Shown: one piece after another, positions 53,698 through 64,000 of the stretch
Layout: every line of letters starts with the position of its first letter
How positions within the stretch are numbered: position 1 is the first letter of the stretch
Origin: Pictodentalium vernedei
Taxonomy: Eukaryota; Mollusca; Scaphopoda; Dentaliida; Dentaliidae
DNA length: 64,000 nt
Reading direction: 5' to 3'
NCBI GenBank assembly: GCA_031216915.1
Contig: CM062296.1
Coordinates: 453,778,287-453,842,286, forward strand
Made by a program: the position numbers and the translations under genes
Notes under the pieces: model-generated
Databases searched by the model: none
What the model saw: the letters and a program-made list of their open reading frames with translations, nothing else
Told to the model about the DNA's origin: nothing

Positions 53698-54752
53698 CCC
53701 GTTTGCCCCACCCTAGCCGATTTGGGTGCGTGGACACTCCCACCGTGGGCCTCGATGTAGCGTTCTGCAACAGTTGCCATCTCATCATAGGTTGGCGGAC
53801 CCCTTTCCTTGATGAACAGGCCCAACTCCTTGGAGCATGTAGTTAAAAACTGCTCCCGGAGAAATAGATCTCGCAGGGCTCCATATGACTCATTCATGTC
53901 TGCGAGATCAGTCCAGCGGTCAAAGTACCGCCTAGCTCGGGCAAAATACTGAGGTACTGTTTCTCCCTTCTCCTGCTTAATTTCTCGGAACTTGGTCCGG
54001 AATCCTTCTTCAGTGAGCTGGTATCTCCGAAGGATGGCATTCTTCAGCTCACTGTAGTCGTTAAGAAGTGCAATAGGCATACTGGTATAAGCCTCGAGGC
54101 CTTTACCTGACAACAAAGGGCTCCAGCACATAGCCCATGTGTCTTCTGGCCACATTTGACTGGAGGCAAAACGCTCGAACCTCTCCAAGTACGAGTCTAA
54201 GGCATCTGTGTTTTCATTAAAATGAGCGAGGTGGGGGCGTGGGGCATGAATTGCACCCCTGCACTCCCATCCCCTGAGCGCCGACTTTCATTCTCCACAT
54301 CGGCCCTTGCTCTGAGGAGCTCTAATTCTCTCTCGTGCCTCTGTTGTTCGAGCTCTCGTTCTGCCTCCCTTGCTAATTGGGATTCTCTCTCTCGCCTCAT
54401 TTTCTAATTGAATCTCTCTCTCTTTTGCCTATCTAACTGGGCTTCCTTTTCCCTCGCCTCTCTCTCCTCTTTCTCGCGCTCTCTTGCTGCTTGGGCCTCT
54501 CTCTCCCTCGCCTCTCTTGCGTCCTTCTCACGCACTCGTTCTTATTGGGCTTCTCTCTCCCTCGCCTCTCTTGCGTCTTTCTCACGCTATCGTTCTAATT
54601 GGGCACCTCGCTCCCTCGCCTCATTACGTAAGGCAATTTCCTTGGCTTCACGTTTCTGCTCATCTTTAACAAACTTCTGAAGTTCGGCCGCCTCAAGGCC
54701 CATTTCCTTGCCTAACGATACCAGTTGGGCAAGGGGTGTAACAACATCCATT
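53679..54752 (-). pseudogene. gag: Gag of the minus-strand element (several stops/frameshifts)
   Basis: Reading leftward, the start MDVVTPLAQLVSLGKEMGLE (ATG ending at 54752) leads into a long Glu/Arg-rich coiled-coil region with repeated EREAQ and REKDAREARERE units, broken by at least two in-frame stops (near 54590 and 54540). A frame change near 54190 precedes the capsid-like core: PEDTWAMCWSPLLSGKGLEA, DYSELKNAILRRYQLTEEGF and YFARARRYFDRW. This is the Gag type with a coiled-coil N-terminus common in invertebrate Gypsy elements. The C-terminal zinc knuckle is not recognisable. Gag would form particles, but this copy cannot make a complete protein. Confidence 0.8.
54420..54640. repeat. Minisatellite inside gag (CTCTCGCCTC units)
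   Basis: Repeats of TTGGGCTTCTCTCTCCCTCG plus CCTCTCTTGCGTCTTTCTCA with a step of about 60 bp (copies near 54490, 54547 and 54607). On the minus strand they encode the EREAQ/EKDAREA coiled-coil repeats. Confidence 0.8.
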
Positions 54753-55075
54753 TTGATTTTTTCTTTCTATCTTCAACACTCGTCAGAAAGAATGAAGAAG
54801 GAAAAGAAAGAAAGAAAAAAAATATGGCAATTAATCCTAATTTACCTATGTAATTTAACGTAATTAAACGCCCCAAATATTCTGAAACCTACCGCAGTTA
54901 TAGTGGCTATTAAGTATCCTCTTGGGGACTACTGTATTGCGATATTAAACCCTTGAACGGCATCAGCTGACCGAACGCGTCAAAACATAAACAGAACCGT
55001 CGTTAAAATAAAACAAAATTTCCATATAGCCATTTTTTACCTTTTAGAAATATCCTGGTTCGCGCTCGCCAATCA

Positions 55076-56749
55076 TGTCAGGACACCTGAGGCCCCGTAA
55101 GGCCTGGGCTGACGTGGGGTTATTTAGTCCCGCTGATGAAATTGCGGGAAATTTAGACCAACGTGGAGGGTTGGAATCCAAATGTCGCGAACTCGACGCT
55201 GGGAGCTGAGTTAGACCGACACCGTGATTCCTTCTCTGCCAAATTGGCCTGAAATATGTTCGATTTCCGTTAGGTGTGATTCCTAATCACTTCAGGCTGC
55301 GTAATGGAAAGAATGATTTAAAGTAACAACGATTCTTTTATTTACACATAAAAATAAAGCCGTTTTAATATTTCAACAATCAACAATTCGATTCTTTTCA
55401 CAGAAAATGGGTTGCTAGGGTTAAATAATTCTCAACAATCATATAGTCATTCTATAGCCTTGTACTGGCACTATAGTCTACACACTGGAAAAGTGACTAC
55501 CGTGAGCTCGCCATAAGAGCTTTACAAATCTGAAATTATGTTACGGAGAGCTCGCCATAAGAGCTTCACAAATCTGAAATGTTATTACCGTGAGCTCGCC
55601 ATGAGAGCTTCACCCGCTTAGGCTCAAATGTCAACGTCTGTGCGTAACTGTACCTCTGGCTGTCGGAAGGTTCCGACCAGCAATGTTCGTCATCTATAAA
55701 GCCACCGTACTTCTGATTTGGGTCAGATATTGTCTACTCATACCTTATGTGCCTTTTGAAAGTCCTCCATGAAAGTCCTATTGAAATGTTCACTGTTCCT
55801 GGCTGAATTCACGATTCACAAATGCCCCTTTTTGTGCTAGGGCAAAATTGTCACTCACACCGATCTCCAGTTGGTATTACGATGCTTCGACAGCAAAACA
55901 AACTACTCAGAACGCAATCAGTCTGACGCTTCAAAGGGTTAATACGCACAATACAATTAACCTACACTTCTGACTATTGCAGGCTGATACCTGCTACTCG
56001 ACAATCTAAACTTTAACGTTTCACCTTGGGTTTTCCTTCTCAACGAATTTGGCACTGTAGCCGCCTATCAATCTTAAGCTAAATCAATCGTGGAATGCCC
56101 TGTCTGGCGATTCCAGCCGTTTCAGGGTCCTGTGATCGAAGGTACCCCTATGCCAGGAAACAGAGTCCGCCTGCCCTGGACTTCACCAACGTGTGTGTGA
56201 CCCCAAGTGTGTGTCTAATGCTCTGCTCTTCAAGGTATATATACTTTTTACCCTAAACTGTCAGGTGGACAGACGCTCATCTGTCCATCTGCCAAAACGG
56301 TGGAAGATGACGTATATCGAGGCAGAATCAATACAAGTTATCTCGCGCGTGACTTAACGGTGATTTCACTTGTCGAGAGAACCGATTCGTTCCTGCCACT
56401 CATTGCTATACTGATGATCAGGTGACGACACAACAGACATTTCTATCTTTTAGAATCTCGTTTCTCAATTGGCCGTGACGATATCCTGCCACCAACCGAT
56501 TACGTCTCGTAAGACTCGCGACTACTGTATAACTTAAATGAGATTAGACCTTATATAACATACTGTTTCTCCCCTGGGTCCCTGCCCTGAAGCTGGATAT
56601 ACACCACGTGTGTTTTTTCCATGCCTAGCTTCACAGAGAGGTGGAATTCACGTAGGTTTTTCGCCTTGATGCGGAAAATCTTTTGAACTTACAATATCTT
56701 TATATATGAGGCCCCTTGCCCCTATATTTAGGCTGGCTTTGCTCTGACA
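55076..56749 (-). repeat. 5' LTR of the minus-strand element
   Basis: 1,674 bp, TGTCAGGACACCTG at the left to GCTTTGCTCTGACA at the right. It differs from 50172-51806 by scattered substitutions and small indels, for example an extra stretch CTATAGTCTACACACTGGAA at about 55472 and GCGCGTGACTTAACG at about 56345. A TATA-like GTATATATAC lies at about 56236. Confidence 0.93.
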
Positions 56750-56754
56750 CTCCC

Positions 56755-59700
56755 ATGACCCTTTTAACTCCTTACCTATCATGAAAGTGAGCATTGATTC
56801 AGTAAACACACTCGTATGTTTATCTTCCAGCATCCGTAAAAATCCGGGATTTCCTATTCCGCATCGATGAAAAGGTCTATTCGTTTCGGCGCCATTACCG
56901 GGTTATCGTTTTTACTGTTTTAAATTTAAACAACAACATGGCCGATTTTGAAATCTCCGTCGCCGCCTCACGAGTATACAAATGACGACAATTAAAGGAT
57001 AAAACCTAGTTTGGATTAATAAACTCTTCCCAAATGTAAGGAAATACGTGTACTATCGATTGCAGCCGGTAATAAGGGCGAAAACTTGATATATATTTCT
57101 AATTTCGAGTTTTGAGTTTCCATAAAAACTTGATGGGAACTTTTTCTATAGGATTGAATGGGAAGAATCTGAACGTAGAGGGGTGGCCACCACGTTCAGA
57201 TCGCTGAACTAGCAATTTGCTAGTTGCCAAATTGCCATATCTTTTAAAATGCTAATGATTCATTTTAGTCAGTTAGATTAATAGGTAGAAAATATAATTC
57301 TGGAAATACAATTTCAAAAGTTTTATAGTATTGGTTCATGTGGGTGGCAAGCAATAAATTGCCTCTGGATAAACTAAAAATTATCTTGGGGCAACAAAAC
57401 TCTTGAAAAGTTAAATTTAACCAAAAAGGCAGGCAGCATTAACATTGTTGTTGTTTTCGGATTTAGAATGACAAGTGTGTATCAACCCATGTTGCAACAG
57501 GAGTTAAAATAGCAAAGTATTACTCTCCTGGTTTCAATAATTTATTGCAATTGGAGTTGGAATAGCAATTGTGTACCAATCTCTGTGGCAGTAATTTATT
57601 GCAATAAGGGTTAACCCATGGAATACGAAGTGCCGTTTTTTACGGTCCTGTTTCGTAATACGTCCTGAATTCAAAAAGTAGATAGTTACTCAGTGAAATT
57701 GTGTGGTAGACCAATCAAGATTTTTCAAAGGCTAGGGCTGCATGTTGAAAGTATTAGTTTAAACAAAATTTATTCAATAAGTATGCTACAAGTCACAGGA
57801 TTGAACACCAAAAAGTAACAGTATATAGAGTGAACATCACAAATATAACATATACTAACAAAAGTCCATAGTGGTATGTAATGGGGAGGGGTGGATCTGA
57901 CAGAAAGCTAGGAGCCTATGTTAGTCATCTCCCGGTGTGTAATGGGGGATCTGACAGAAGTTGAACTTGAAAGTAGGATTGCCCCCCCCCCCCCCCCCCC
58001 CCGGATATAGCCTCTACCGGTTGATGGTTTTGAATTGACATGGAATATGCCATTAGGGTTCAAAGGGTTAACATAATAACTGCTGTCAACACCTATTACA
58101 GTAATGCATTTCAGTAGAAAAGAAAATGATAAGTGTGTTCCAACCACTAAACCAATACATTTATCGCAATAAATATATTGTAAAAGGTGCTGGAAACAGG
58201 CTTCTGGGAGAAAAAATGGAAATGTACATGTGAAAGGCAAACACTTGCAAAGTTAATTTAATCGAAATTCTGATTAACTTTGAGTAATAAACATACCACA
58301 AGATCACAACCAATGAGATGCTAAGATCCCATGAGTGTATTGTCTTGACACCAGTGGTCACTTGGGCGTTTCATCACATCAGCTGCTTCTGGTTTCCGAT
58401 TATCTGTGATTGTCTCTATTTTTCTCCTCTTCTGAACAAAGCAGCAATTCTGATTTTGGATAATCCTACGATCCAGATTGAAAATGTTACCTTATCTTTG
58501 TATTGTGTAATTTGTTTCAAGGAACCAGCTTACATGAGCCTCAAGCTTCATGCTGAATCCTTTTCCATGATTTTGTAAATTACCGTCTGCATTGTAATTG
58601 TGTGCATCTATAATCTGGAATAAAATATTGTTTAAACTAACCGAAATTCCATAAAGGAGGCACTCCCATAAATAAATAGCCTCTCTATAAAAGTGGAAAA
58701 TGTACCTTGGACAGAAGCGAAAATACTCGCAAAATTCTATTTTTATATTCAGTTGAAATGGCAACAGCCTCACCCTTCTGTTAAGGTGTGTAAGAACATA
58801 TCATTGAAAGACCGATATGTGCTTATATGAAAATACACGATGTGTCACAAAACAGACAGTACAAATGCACAGTCGATGAAAAGGGAACTTTAAGGCATAT
58901 ACAGATTACTACGGGAGAAGGCGAGTGTGTGTAAAATGCGTTTAAATAAAACTGGCTGGAGAGGTGGACACTTGCAAAATATAATACAAATGATATGCCG
59001 AGTCAGTCAGCATTTTGAACAAGAGGAGGGCAGACGGGTTCGTTTGCGAGTTTCTTTCTACAAATAAACTGCAAAAATATAAATTGGATATGTCCCTTAG
59101 ATAGCGGAGTAAACACTTGCATGCAAAGTTATACAGAACTGAATGCTGACAGAAAGAACATCCTGATATAGGGAAAGGCTTGGACTGATCGGTCACTCTC
59201 CTAATTTGTCATGTGAATAACTTCAGTTTTTCCATTGGCAACATTCACAATTGTTTAAAATTCATTTCTTTTCTCACCGCCAAAGATTCAGATGTATGTG
59301 CAAGTCCTTCCCCGTTGAGTCCATCATAAGTACAGTGTTCCTCATGAAGTGAGAATTCCACCCAAATATAGATAATATGCCGTTGTAGAAAACAGGAAAT
59401 ATACTTTGGCTATATTGGTAAAACTCTTACACATCTAGATTTAACTAAAATACAGGTGACATTACCATTCTGATATGGAAAGGCTCGTGTTTCTGTTACA
59501 TGTTTGAATTGCGCCATCCCGTAGAAATAGCGTACAAACACTGCTTTCATTCTTGAGCAGAAGCAAATAATGCTGATAACTTCATTACATTTAAGTTAAA
59601 TGACTGGTATGCAATAAATCAAGTCTACAAAGGGTTTGTCCGACCATTTCTTCCTACACCTATTGCAATAATTCACTGCAATCAGGATTGAAATGCTTCT

Positions 59701-59885
59701 TTTGTTTCAACCCGCATGGGAATAACTGATTGCAAGAGGCCTTAAAACAACAAGTATGTTTCAATCGCTTTCCTAACAACTTGATATGACAAAAACTCCT
59801 ATTGCAATTGCACTTTGCATTTGGGGTTGTATTTCAGTAAGGGTGGGCGCAGACGTAACATAAATACCCCGCGTATACTGTGATA
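56755..59885. other. Unassigned AT-rich stretch, possibly an ancient degenerate repeat
   Basis: No credible gene. A poly-C tract lies at 57982-58002. Loosely similar phrases (CTCTTGAAAAGTTAAATTTA at 57411, CACTTGCAAAGTTAATTTAA at 58244, CACTTGCAAAATATAATAC at 58968) and several TTTATTGCAAT words recur irregularly, suggesting old degraded repeat units. The period is not constant. Confidence 0.45.
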
Positions 59886-59961
59886 CATCGTCCCCTGAGT
59901 TCCAATGTATTCTATGTGCCAGTAGGCACATAGAACACATTGGAACTGAGGGGACGACATG
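59886..59961. repeat. 76-bp palindrome
   Basis: CATCGTCCCCTGAGTTCCAA ... TATGTGCC, loop AGTA, then GGCACATAGAACACATTGGA ... GACATG. Arms of about 35 bp have two or three mismatches. Confidence 0.9.
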
Positions 59962-59989
59962 TTTCCATGCCTTTTACTGATTGAACAAA

Positions 59990-60660
59990 AGTCATGGTGC
60001 AAGTCAGCTACCAACCCCGAGGCGATATCCATGACTCTGAACAACATGCACCATGCTGTAACACCTTACTCACAGAATATCAAGGTTATTCATGTTCATG
60101 CATCTCGCAATCTCAAGTGTTAACTATTACTTCCAGTTGGACTTCGTCTTCCCTGTTTATTTTTGTAGTTCTTATTCTGTGTTAGGTTCGAAATTGGTAT
60201 ATTTCCCGATTTAGTAGTCGAATGAAACCAACATTGTTCACTCTGTCCTGGATGCTAATTCCATTTGGAAACTAACTGCATTTTTTAATGGGGATGGCGC
60301 AGTTGTCCTGTCTGACATTATCACTGAAGATGGGGATAGGCAGACAGATGACTGCATTCGGATGCATTTGTAGACTGAAGAACGAATGGTCCTTGTACTC
60401 CTTACATCAAGTATATGTCACCTGGTGTCCCCGCGATTAAAGATTCACTGTTGCCATCAACGTACTGTGGCACGTTTGCGTTGGCCAGCAATTGAATTGG
60501 ATTCGATTTTTGAGATAGATAAACAAACACGAGTCACTGTTTATCAGTGATGGACAAAATGTACGTGCAAACACATTAAATCTTAGATGCTATTTTGTAT
60601 GTTTGATTCGGTCAAATTTCACAGTATTTAAATTTATGAAGATTCGAAACAGCGCGGTGA
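59990..60660. other. No assignable feature
   Basis: No ORF longer than about 60 codons and no repeat structure that I can see. Confidence 0.45.
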
Positions 60661-60663
60661 ATG

Positions 60664-60690
60664 TGATGGATGGATGGATGGATGTGGATG

Positions 60691-60741
<51 letters not shown>
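60664..60741. repeat. GGAT/GATA microsatellite
   Basis: (GGAT)n with a TGTGGAT interruption passes into about twelve perfect GATA units. Confidence 0.97.
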
Positions 60742-60742
<1 letters not shown>

Positions 60743-60804
60743 CGCACTAGCACAGAGTGAATGAATTAATTTACTTTCTTGACTGAACCTGTTTACGGGA
60801 CTTG

Positions 60805-61215
60805 CTTTTGTTTTATAGGCCCGATATTGATTGGGTCAAAAAAGATTAATGATCGATACCTTCCGGCCAGAGACTAGCCGTCCATCAGAGCGTGTCACCC
60901 TCAGACATGCGACGTCGCATGTGGTTTCTAAAGAACCACACACGGCTTCGCATGTCGGAAGTAAAGCACGCTGAGAGAATGCATTCAGCATCGACCTACC
61001 CACCATTAATATTTTGTTTTATAGGCCCGATATTGATTGGGTGAAAAAAGATTAATGATCAATACCTTCCGACCAGAGACTGGCCGTGCATCGGAGCGTG
61101 TCACCCTCAGACAGGCGACGCCGCATGTGGTTTCAAAAGAACCACACATGGCGTCGCATGTCGGAAGTAAAGCGCGCTTGGAGAATGCATTCAACATCGA
61201 CCTACCCACCATTAA
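60805..61215. repeat. 206-bp tandem pair containing an imperfect palindrome
   Basis: Units 60805-61010 and 61011-61215 each start TTTTATAGGCCCGATATTGA and end CGACCTACCCACCATTAAT. Each contains the inverted arms GACATGCGACGTCGCATGTG / CACACGGCTTCGCATGTC (or variants) about a short loop. The copies differ at roughly 15 positions. Confidence 0.9.
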
Positions 61216-61260
61216 TCAAAAGGGAATATATAGGGCTAAAAAGTGAGGAATAGAGAAATA

Positions 61261-61650
61261 AACAAGAGGCCCCAGGGGGCTTGAGGGCGCTCACCTGACA
61301 TGGTAGCCTAAATATCAACCCAGAGAATTGATTTCCACAAGTTGCATCTGCTCCTCCTAAGAAAAGCTGAAACCAAATATCCAAATATTCTGACCAGTGG
61401 ATCTAAAAAAAGATTTTTAAAGAATATTCCTCATACTGAACTAAGTCATAATTCGGGCTCCCACAGGAAGCCCATATATGAACCCAGGGGCTTGGCTTTA
61501 ACAAACCTGAATCTCACACCCCTAAGGATTCTGCACACCAATTATCAAAACATTCCGACTGCTGGATCTGAAGAAGAAGATTTTTAAAGAAAATTCCTCA
61601 TTTTGAACCAAGTTACAATTCGAGCTTCCACAATCAGCCCAAATGGGCGA
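61261..61650. mobile_element. Interspersed repeat family A, truncated copy 3
   Basis: It begins AACAAGAGGCCCCAGGGGGC with the usual GCTCACCTGACATGGTAG and two sub-blocks, then fades out near AAGTTACAATTCGAGC. Confidence 0.8.
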
Positions 61651-61654
61651 TTTT

Positions 61655-62460
61655 CCCACTAAATGGTAAATAACGGTAAAGACAGGTCACCTTCATTTAC
61701 TAGAAAAAGACTAATAGTACCTCAAAGTAAACATTTTTGGTTGTTTTTCTATAGAATTTATTATCCGAAAAAAAATCATTTGACAGAATACTAAAATCCA
61801 ATTACATAAATCGAGACAATATATGCCAAAAATGTCCACTCCGTTAGGATGGTTTTTTGCACTTTTTTGTGAAGATCTGAAGAATTCAACTTTATGATGT
61901 AACTACAGAAACTAAAATATTTGTGGGGAGAAAGGTGAGTTATTAGAGATTATTTTGGAAAAGACTGCTACATTCTAAATGAAAATCAGTTGAAGATCCA
62001 GGACCTAATATGTTGATTACAACATTTTTCACTTGGTGTCTTTACTGTTATATACAATGCATTTGCAGGTAGTAAGGTATTGTAAATGGAATGGCCACTA
62101 GAGGGCACTGCAAATTTTCAGTAAACATTGGCTGTTCTTCCAATAGGTTGTATTTCAGAAAGAGTTGTCTTCTGAAAATGTCACCAAAAAAAGAATATAT
62201 GTGCCAGCTGGGAGCATGTCACACAAATAGGAGGTCTTCTCTGTTATAGTGGTAAAGTATAGAACTTGTAGGATTACTTGCTGAATGTCTTTTCAGTGAA
62301 ATAAGGCCATAAAATTAATTCATATTTTGAATTTGTTCCTGCCAAAACTTGACAAGGTCAAATGATATTTGAAAGTCAATGTCTTTACCGTTATTTAATT
62401 CGTCTTCACCATTATATCAGTGATTTAACGGTAAAGACACTGCCATAACGGCGAAGAAAT
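61655..62460. mobile_element. Possible non-autonomous DNA element with GGTAAAGACA ends
   Basis: AAATGGTAAATAACGGTAAA (61661) and TGTCTTTACCGTTATTTAA (62379) are inverted copies, with a further direct copy TTTAACGGTAAAGACA at 62424. The inside has no ORF. A target duplication was not identified, so the boundaries are uncertain. Confidence 0.4.
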
Positions 62461-62647
62461 TTTGGGGAAAATATTTTAATATGCTTTACAGATATACTTA
62501 AAGTGACATAGTCAACTCATTCTTGAACTCTTAGAGGACTGGAGTTGTCAAAAATTGAATCTGCATGTTGAAAACCTGGACTGACATAATAACAAGTATG
62601 GCAACATAATTTTCCAAATCATGGTTGTTTTTTTTATACTATATTTG

Positions 62648-62696
62648 AGAATGTCTGTCTGTCTGTCTGTATATGTATATATATATGTCTGTCTGT
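62648..62696. repeat. CTGT/ATGT microsatellite
   Basis: GTCTGTCTGTCTGTCTGTAT, then ATGTATATATATATGTCTGT: short tetranucleotide and TA runs. Confidence 0.85.
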
Positions 62697-63009
62697 CCAC
62701 TATAGAAATGAATATGGGACCGTCCAGAGTGCCCAAAATGGGTCTACTAGGAGTACCATTTTATGGTGGAGGTCATCGTCAGGTTTAAAAGTACCCCAGT
62801 TGGGGGTGGGAAGGGGCACCAAAAGTTATGACCAAATATTTTTTTGCCAATATAGGTTTTCAAAGGGGTCTACTAGGGGTAACTTTTTACCAGGAATCTA
62901 ATGGTGGGCTTTTAAGAGTGTTGGGGGTGAAGAGTGATTGGGGTGGAGAGGGGCACAACTGGTGGGGTGGGAGGGGCAACACTTATGGATTTCACAGATA
63001 TAGATCTTC

Positions 63010-64000
63010 AAAGGGGTCCGGTCCGAAATTCAAGATGGCCGATGGCAGCCATTTTGTACAAAATTTGGTGCAATCAGATTTTTGCACAGAACTTCCATAT
63101 GAAAGCGCTGATTTGAATAATTTTTTGTGTGAATGTTTAGTACCATGAGATACATCACATATAATACGGGTTTTTTTCTCGTGCAGAAATTATGCAAATT
63201 AGATGAACTTTTTCAGTGCTACTTACACACAGTAAGTACACATGTCAATACGGCTCGGGCTACAGTCTGTATTTATGAACCGATCTTCACGAAACGTCTT
63301 GGGTACCTTTGTTATCACCTTAGGACGAGAACGAGTGTTTCTGGATGCGGTCCAAAATTCAAGATGGCTGCCAGTGGCCATTTTGTACCGAAATTAGGTC
63401 TAATCAGTTTTTTGTACACAACTTCTATACAGCTCAGGCTAGAGGCCGTATTTATGAACCGATCTTTACGAAACTTCTTGGGTACCTTTGTTATCACCGT
63501 GGGATGAGAACGAGTGTTTTGGGGTGTGGTCCGAAATTCAAGATGGCCACCAGCAGCCATTTTGTACCAAAATTAGTGCAATCAGTCGTTTGTACAGAAC
63601 TTCTGTATGAAAGTTCTGATTTGAATAAATTTTTGTATGAATGTTTAGTAACATGGAATACATCACATATAGTACGGGTTTTTTTCTCGTGCAGAAATTA
63701 TGCAAATTAGATGAACTTTGATTTATTCAGTGCTACTTATACACTGTAAGTGCACATGTCAATACGGCTCGGGCTAGAGGCTGTATTTATGAACCGATCT
63801 TCACAAAACTTCTTGGGTACCTTTGTTATCACCTTGGGATGAGAACGAGTGTTTCTGGGTGCGGTCCAAAATTCAAGATGGCTGCCAGTGGCCATTTTGT
63901 ACCAAAATTAGGTCCAATCAGTTTTTTGTCACAACTTCTACACAGCTCATATTTGTGAACTGATCTTCACGAAACTTCTTGGGTACCTTTGTTTTCACCT
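63010..64000. mobile_element. Interspersed repeat family B, reverse orientation, runs off the window
   Basis: This is the reverse complement of the family at 31403: GGTACCTTTGTTATCACC, GTATTTATGAACCGATCTT and AAGATGGC..GCCATTTTGTAC recur in about four sub-blocks. The end lies beyond 64000. Open frames on both strands are repeat read-through. Confidence 0.85.

Larger units (their letters stand above)
50172..56749 (-). mobile_element. Non-autonomous LTR retrotransposon (gag and protease remnants, no RT)
   Basis: A 6,578-bp element on the minus strand: 5' LTR 55076-56749, internal region 51807-55075, 3' LTR 50172-51806. Outer flanks CTCTC (50167-50171) and CTCCC (56750-56754) are a 5-bp target duplication with one difference. 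In the sense direction the LTR is followed by TGATTGGCGAGCGCGAACCA (a possible primer-binding site starting TGGCG), and the 3' LTR is preceded by CAGGAAGGGAGTT (polypurine tract). The 3.3-kb internal region has gag and a piece of protease. I find no reverse transcriptase, RNase H or integrase motif, so mobilisation would need a relative's enzymes. It is the same family as the solo LTR at 46122. Confidence 0.9.

Noticed and set aside
52681..53846. Several 90-156 codon plus-strand frames
   Set aside because: GC-rich antisense shadows of the minus-strand gag/protease region. Low-complexity Pro/Leu/Ser-rich text without domains.

Overview
The window looks like repeat-dense, gene-poor DNA from an animal genome, most likely a marine invertebrate and probably a mollusc (bivalve-like). 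Signs of a eukaryote are LTR retrotransposons, SINEs with RNA polymerase III promoters, tandem satellites, Tc1-like transposase remnants and many palindromic elements with TTAA or TA target sites. The mollusc assignment rests on recalled resemblance of two interspersed families (one opening AACAAGAGGCCC, one ending in GGCTTCGCCAAAGTTGAGCT) to repeats common in bivalve assemblies. I could not test this. I see no convincing intact host gene.

Layout. 1-2.3 kb: a broken Tc1-like transposase split by a 1,077-bp TG...CA insertion with a CATT duplication (probable solo LTR). 4.0-4.4 kb: an AT-rich cluster of self-complementary GCATCATGC motifs. 4.76-23.93 kb: a 144-bp satellite array cut in two by a 13.4-kb Ty3/Gypsy-type retrotransposon (7968-21342). 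That element has roughly 3-kb LTRs, gag, pol and an extra C2H2 zinc-finger ORF downstream of pol. The satellite resumes in phase on the far side. Each LTR later received its own different palindromic insertion.

24.1-38.1 kb: two long interspersed repeat families (A and B), a 153-bp tandem repeat, several foldback/MITE families, an exact-looking 225-bp duplication and tRNA-headed SINEs with long target-site duplications. 38.7-41.3 kb: an ORF joining a LINE-like tail to an A32/FtsK-HerA-like packaging ATPase, then a broken probable capsid-like gene and a tandem repeat of about 120 bp. This looks like a remnant of a Maverick/Polinton or adinto-like element. 41.4 kb: a short possible Harbinger-like exon. 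42.1-45 kb: two abutting TTAA MITEs, a 5S-rRNA-headed SINE sharing its central body with the tRNA-headed SINE, and a reverse-strand copy of the tRNA SINE.

46.1-56.7 kb: a solo LTR with a perfect GTTAG duplication, then on the minus strand a 6.6-kb LTR element of the same family that keeps gag and protease remnants but shows no reverse transcriptase (a gag-only, non-autonomous form). 56.7-64 kb: mostly unassigned sequence with palindromes, a GATA microsatellite, a 206-bp tandem pair and more copies of families A and B.

Nothing here forms a cooperating gene set. The window is a record of nested insertions. The large Gypsy copy is inactive as read: gag is frame-disrupted, the RT active site reads YIDG instead of YxDD, pol has an in-frame stop before integrase, and the zinc-finger ORF has an in-frame stop. 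The most unusual points are that zinc-finger ORF, the sharing of one SINE body between 5S and tRNA heads, the multi-hairpin foldback families, and the LINE-tail/viral-ATPase junction.
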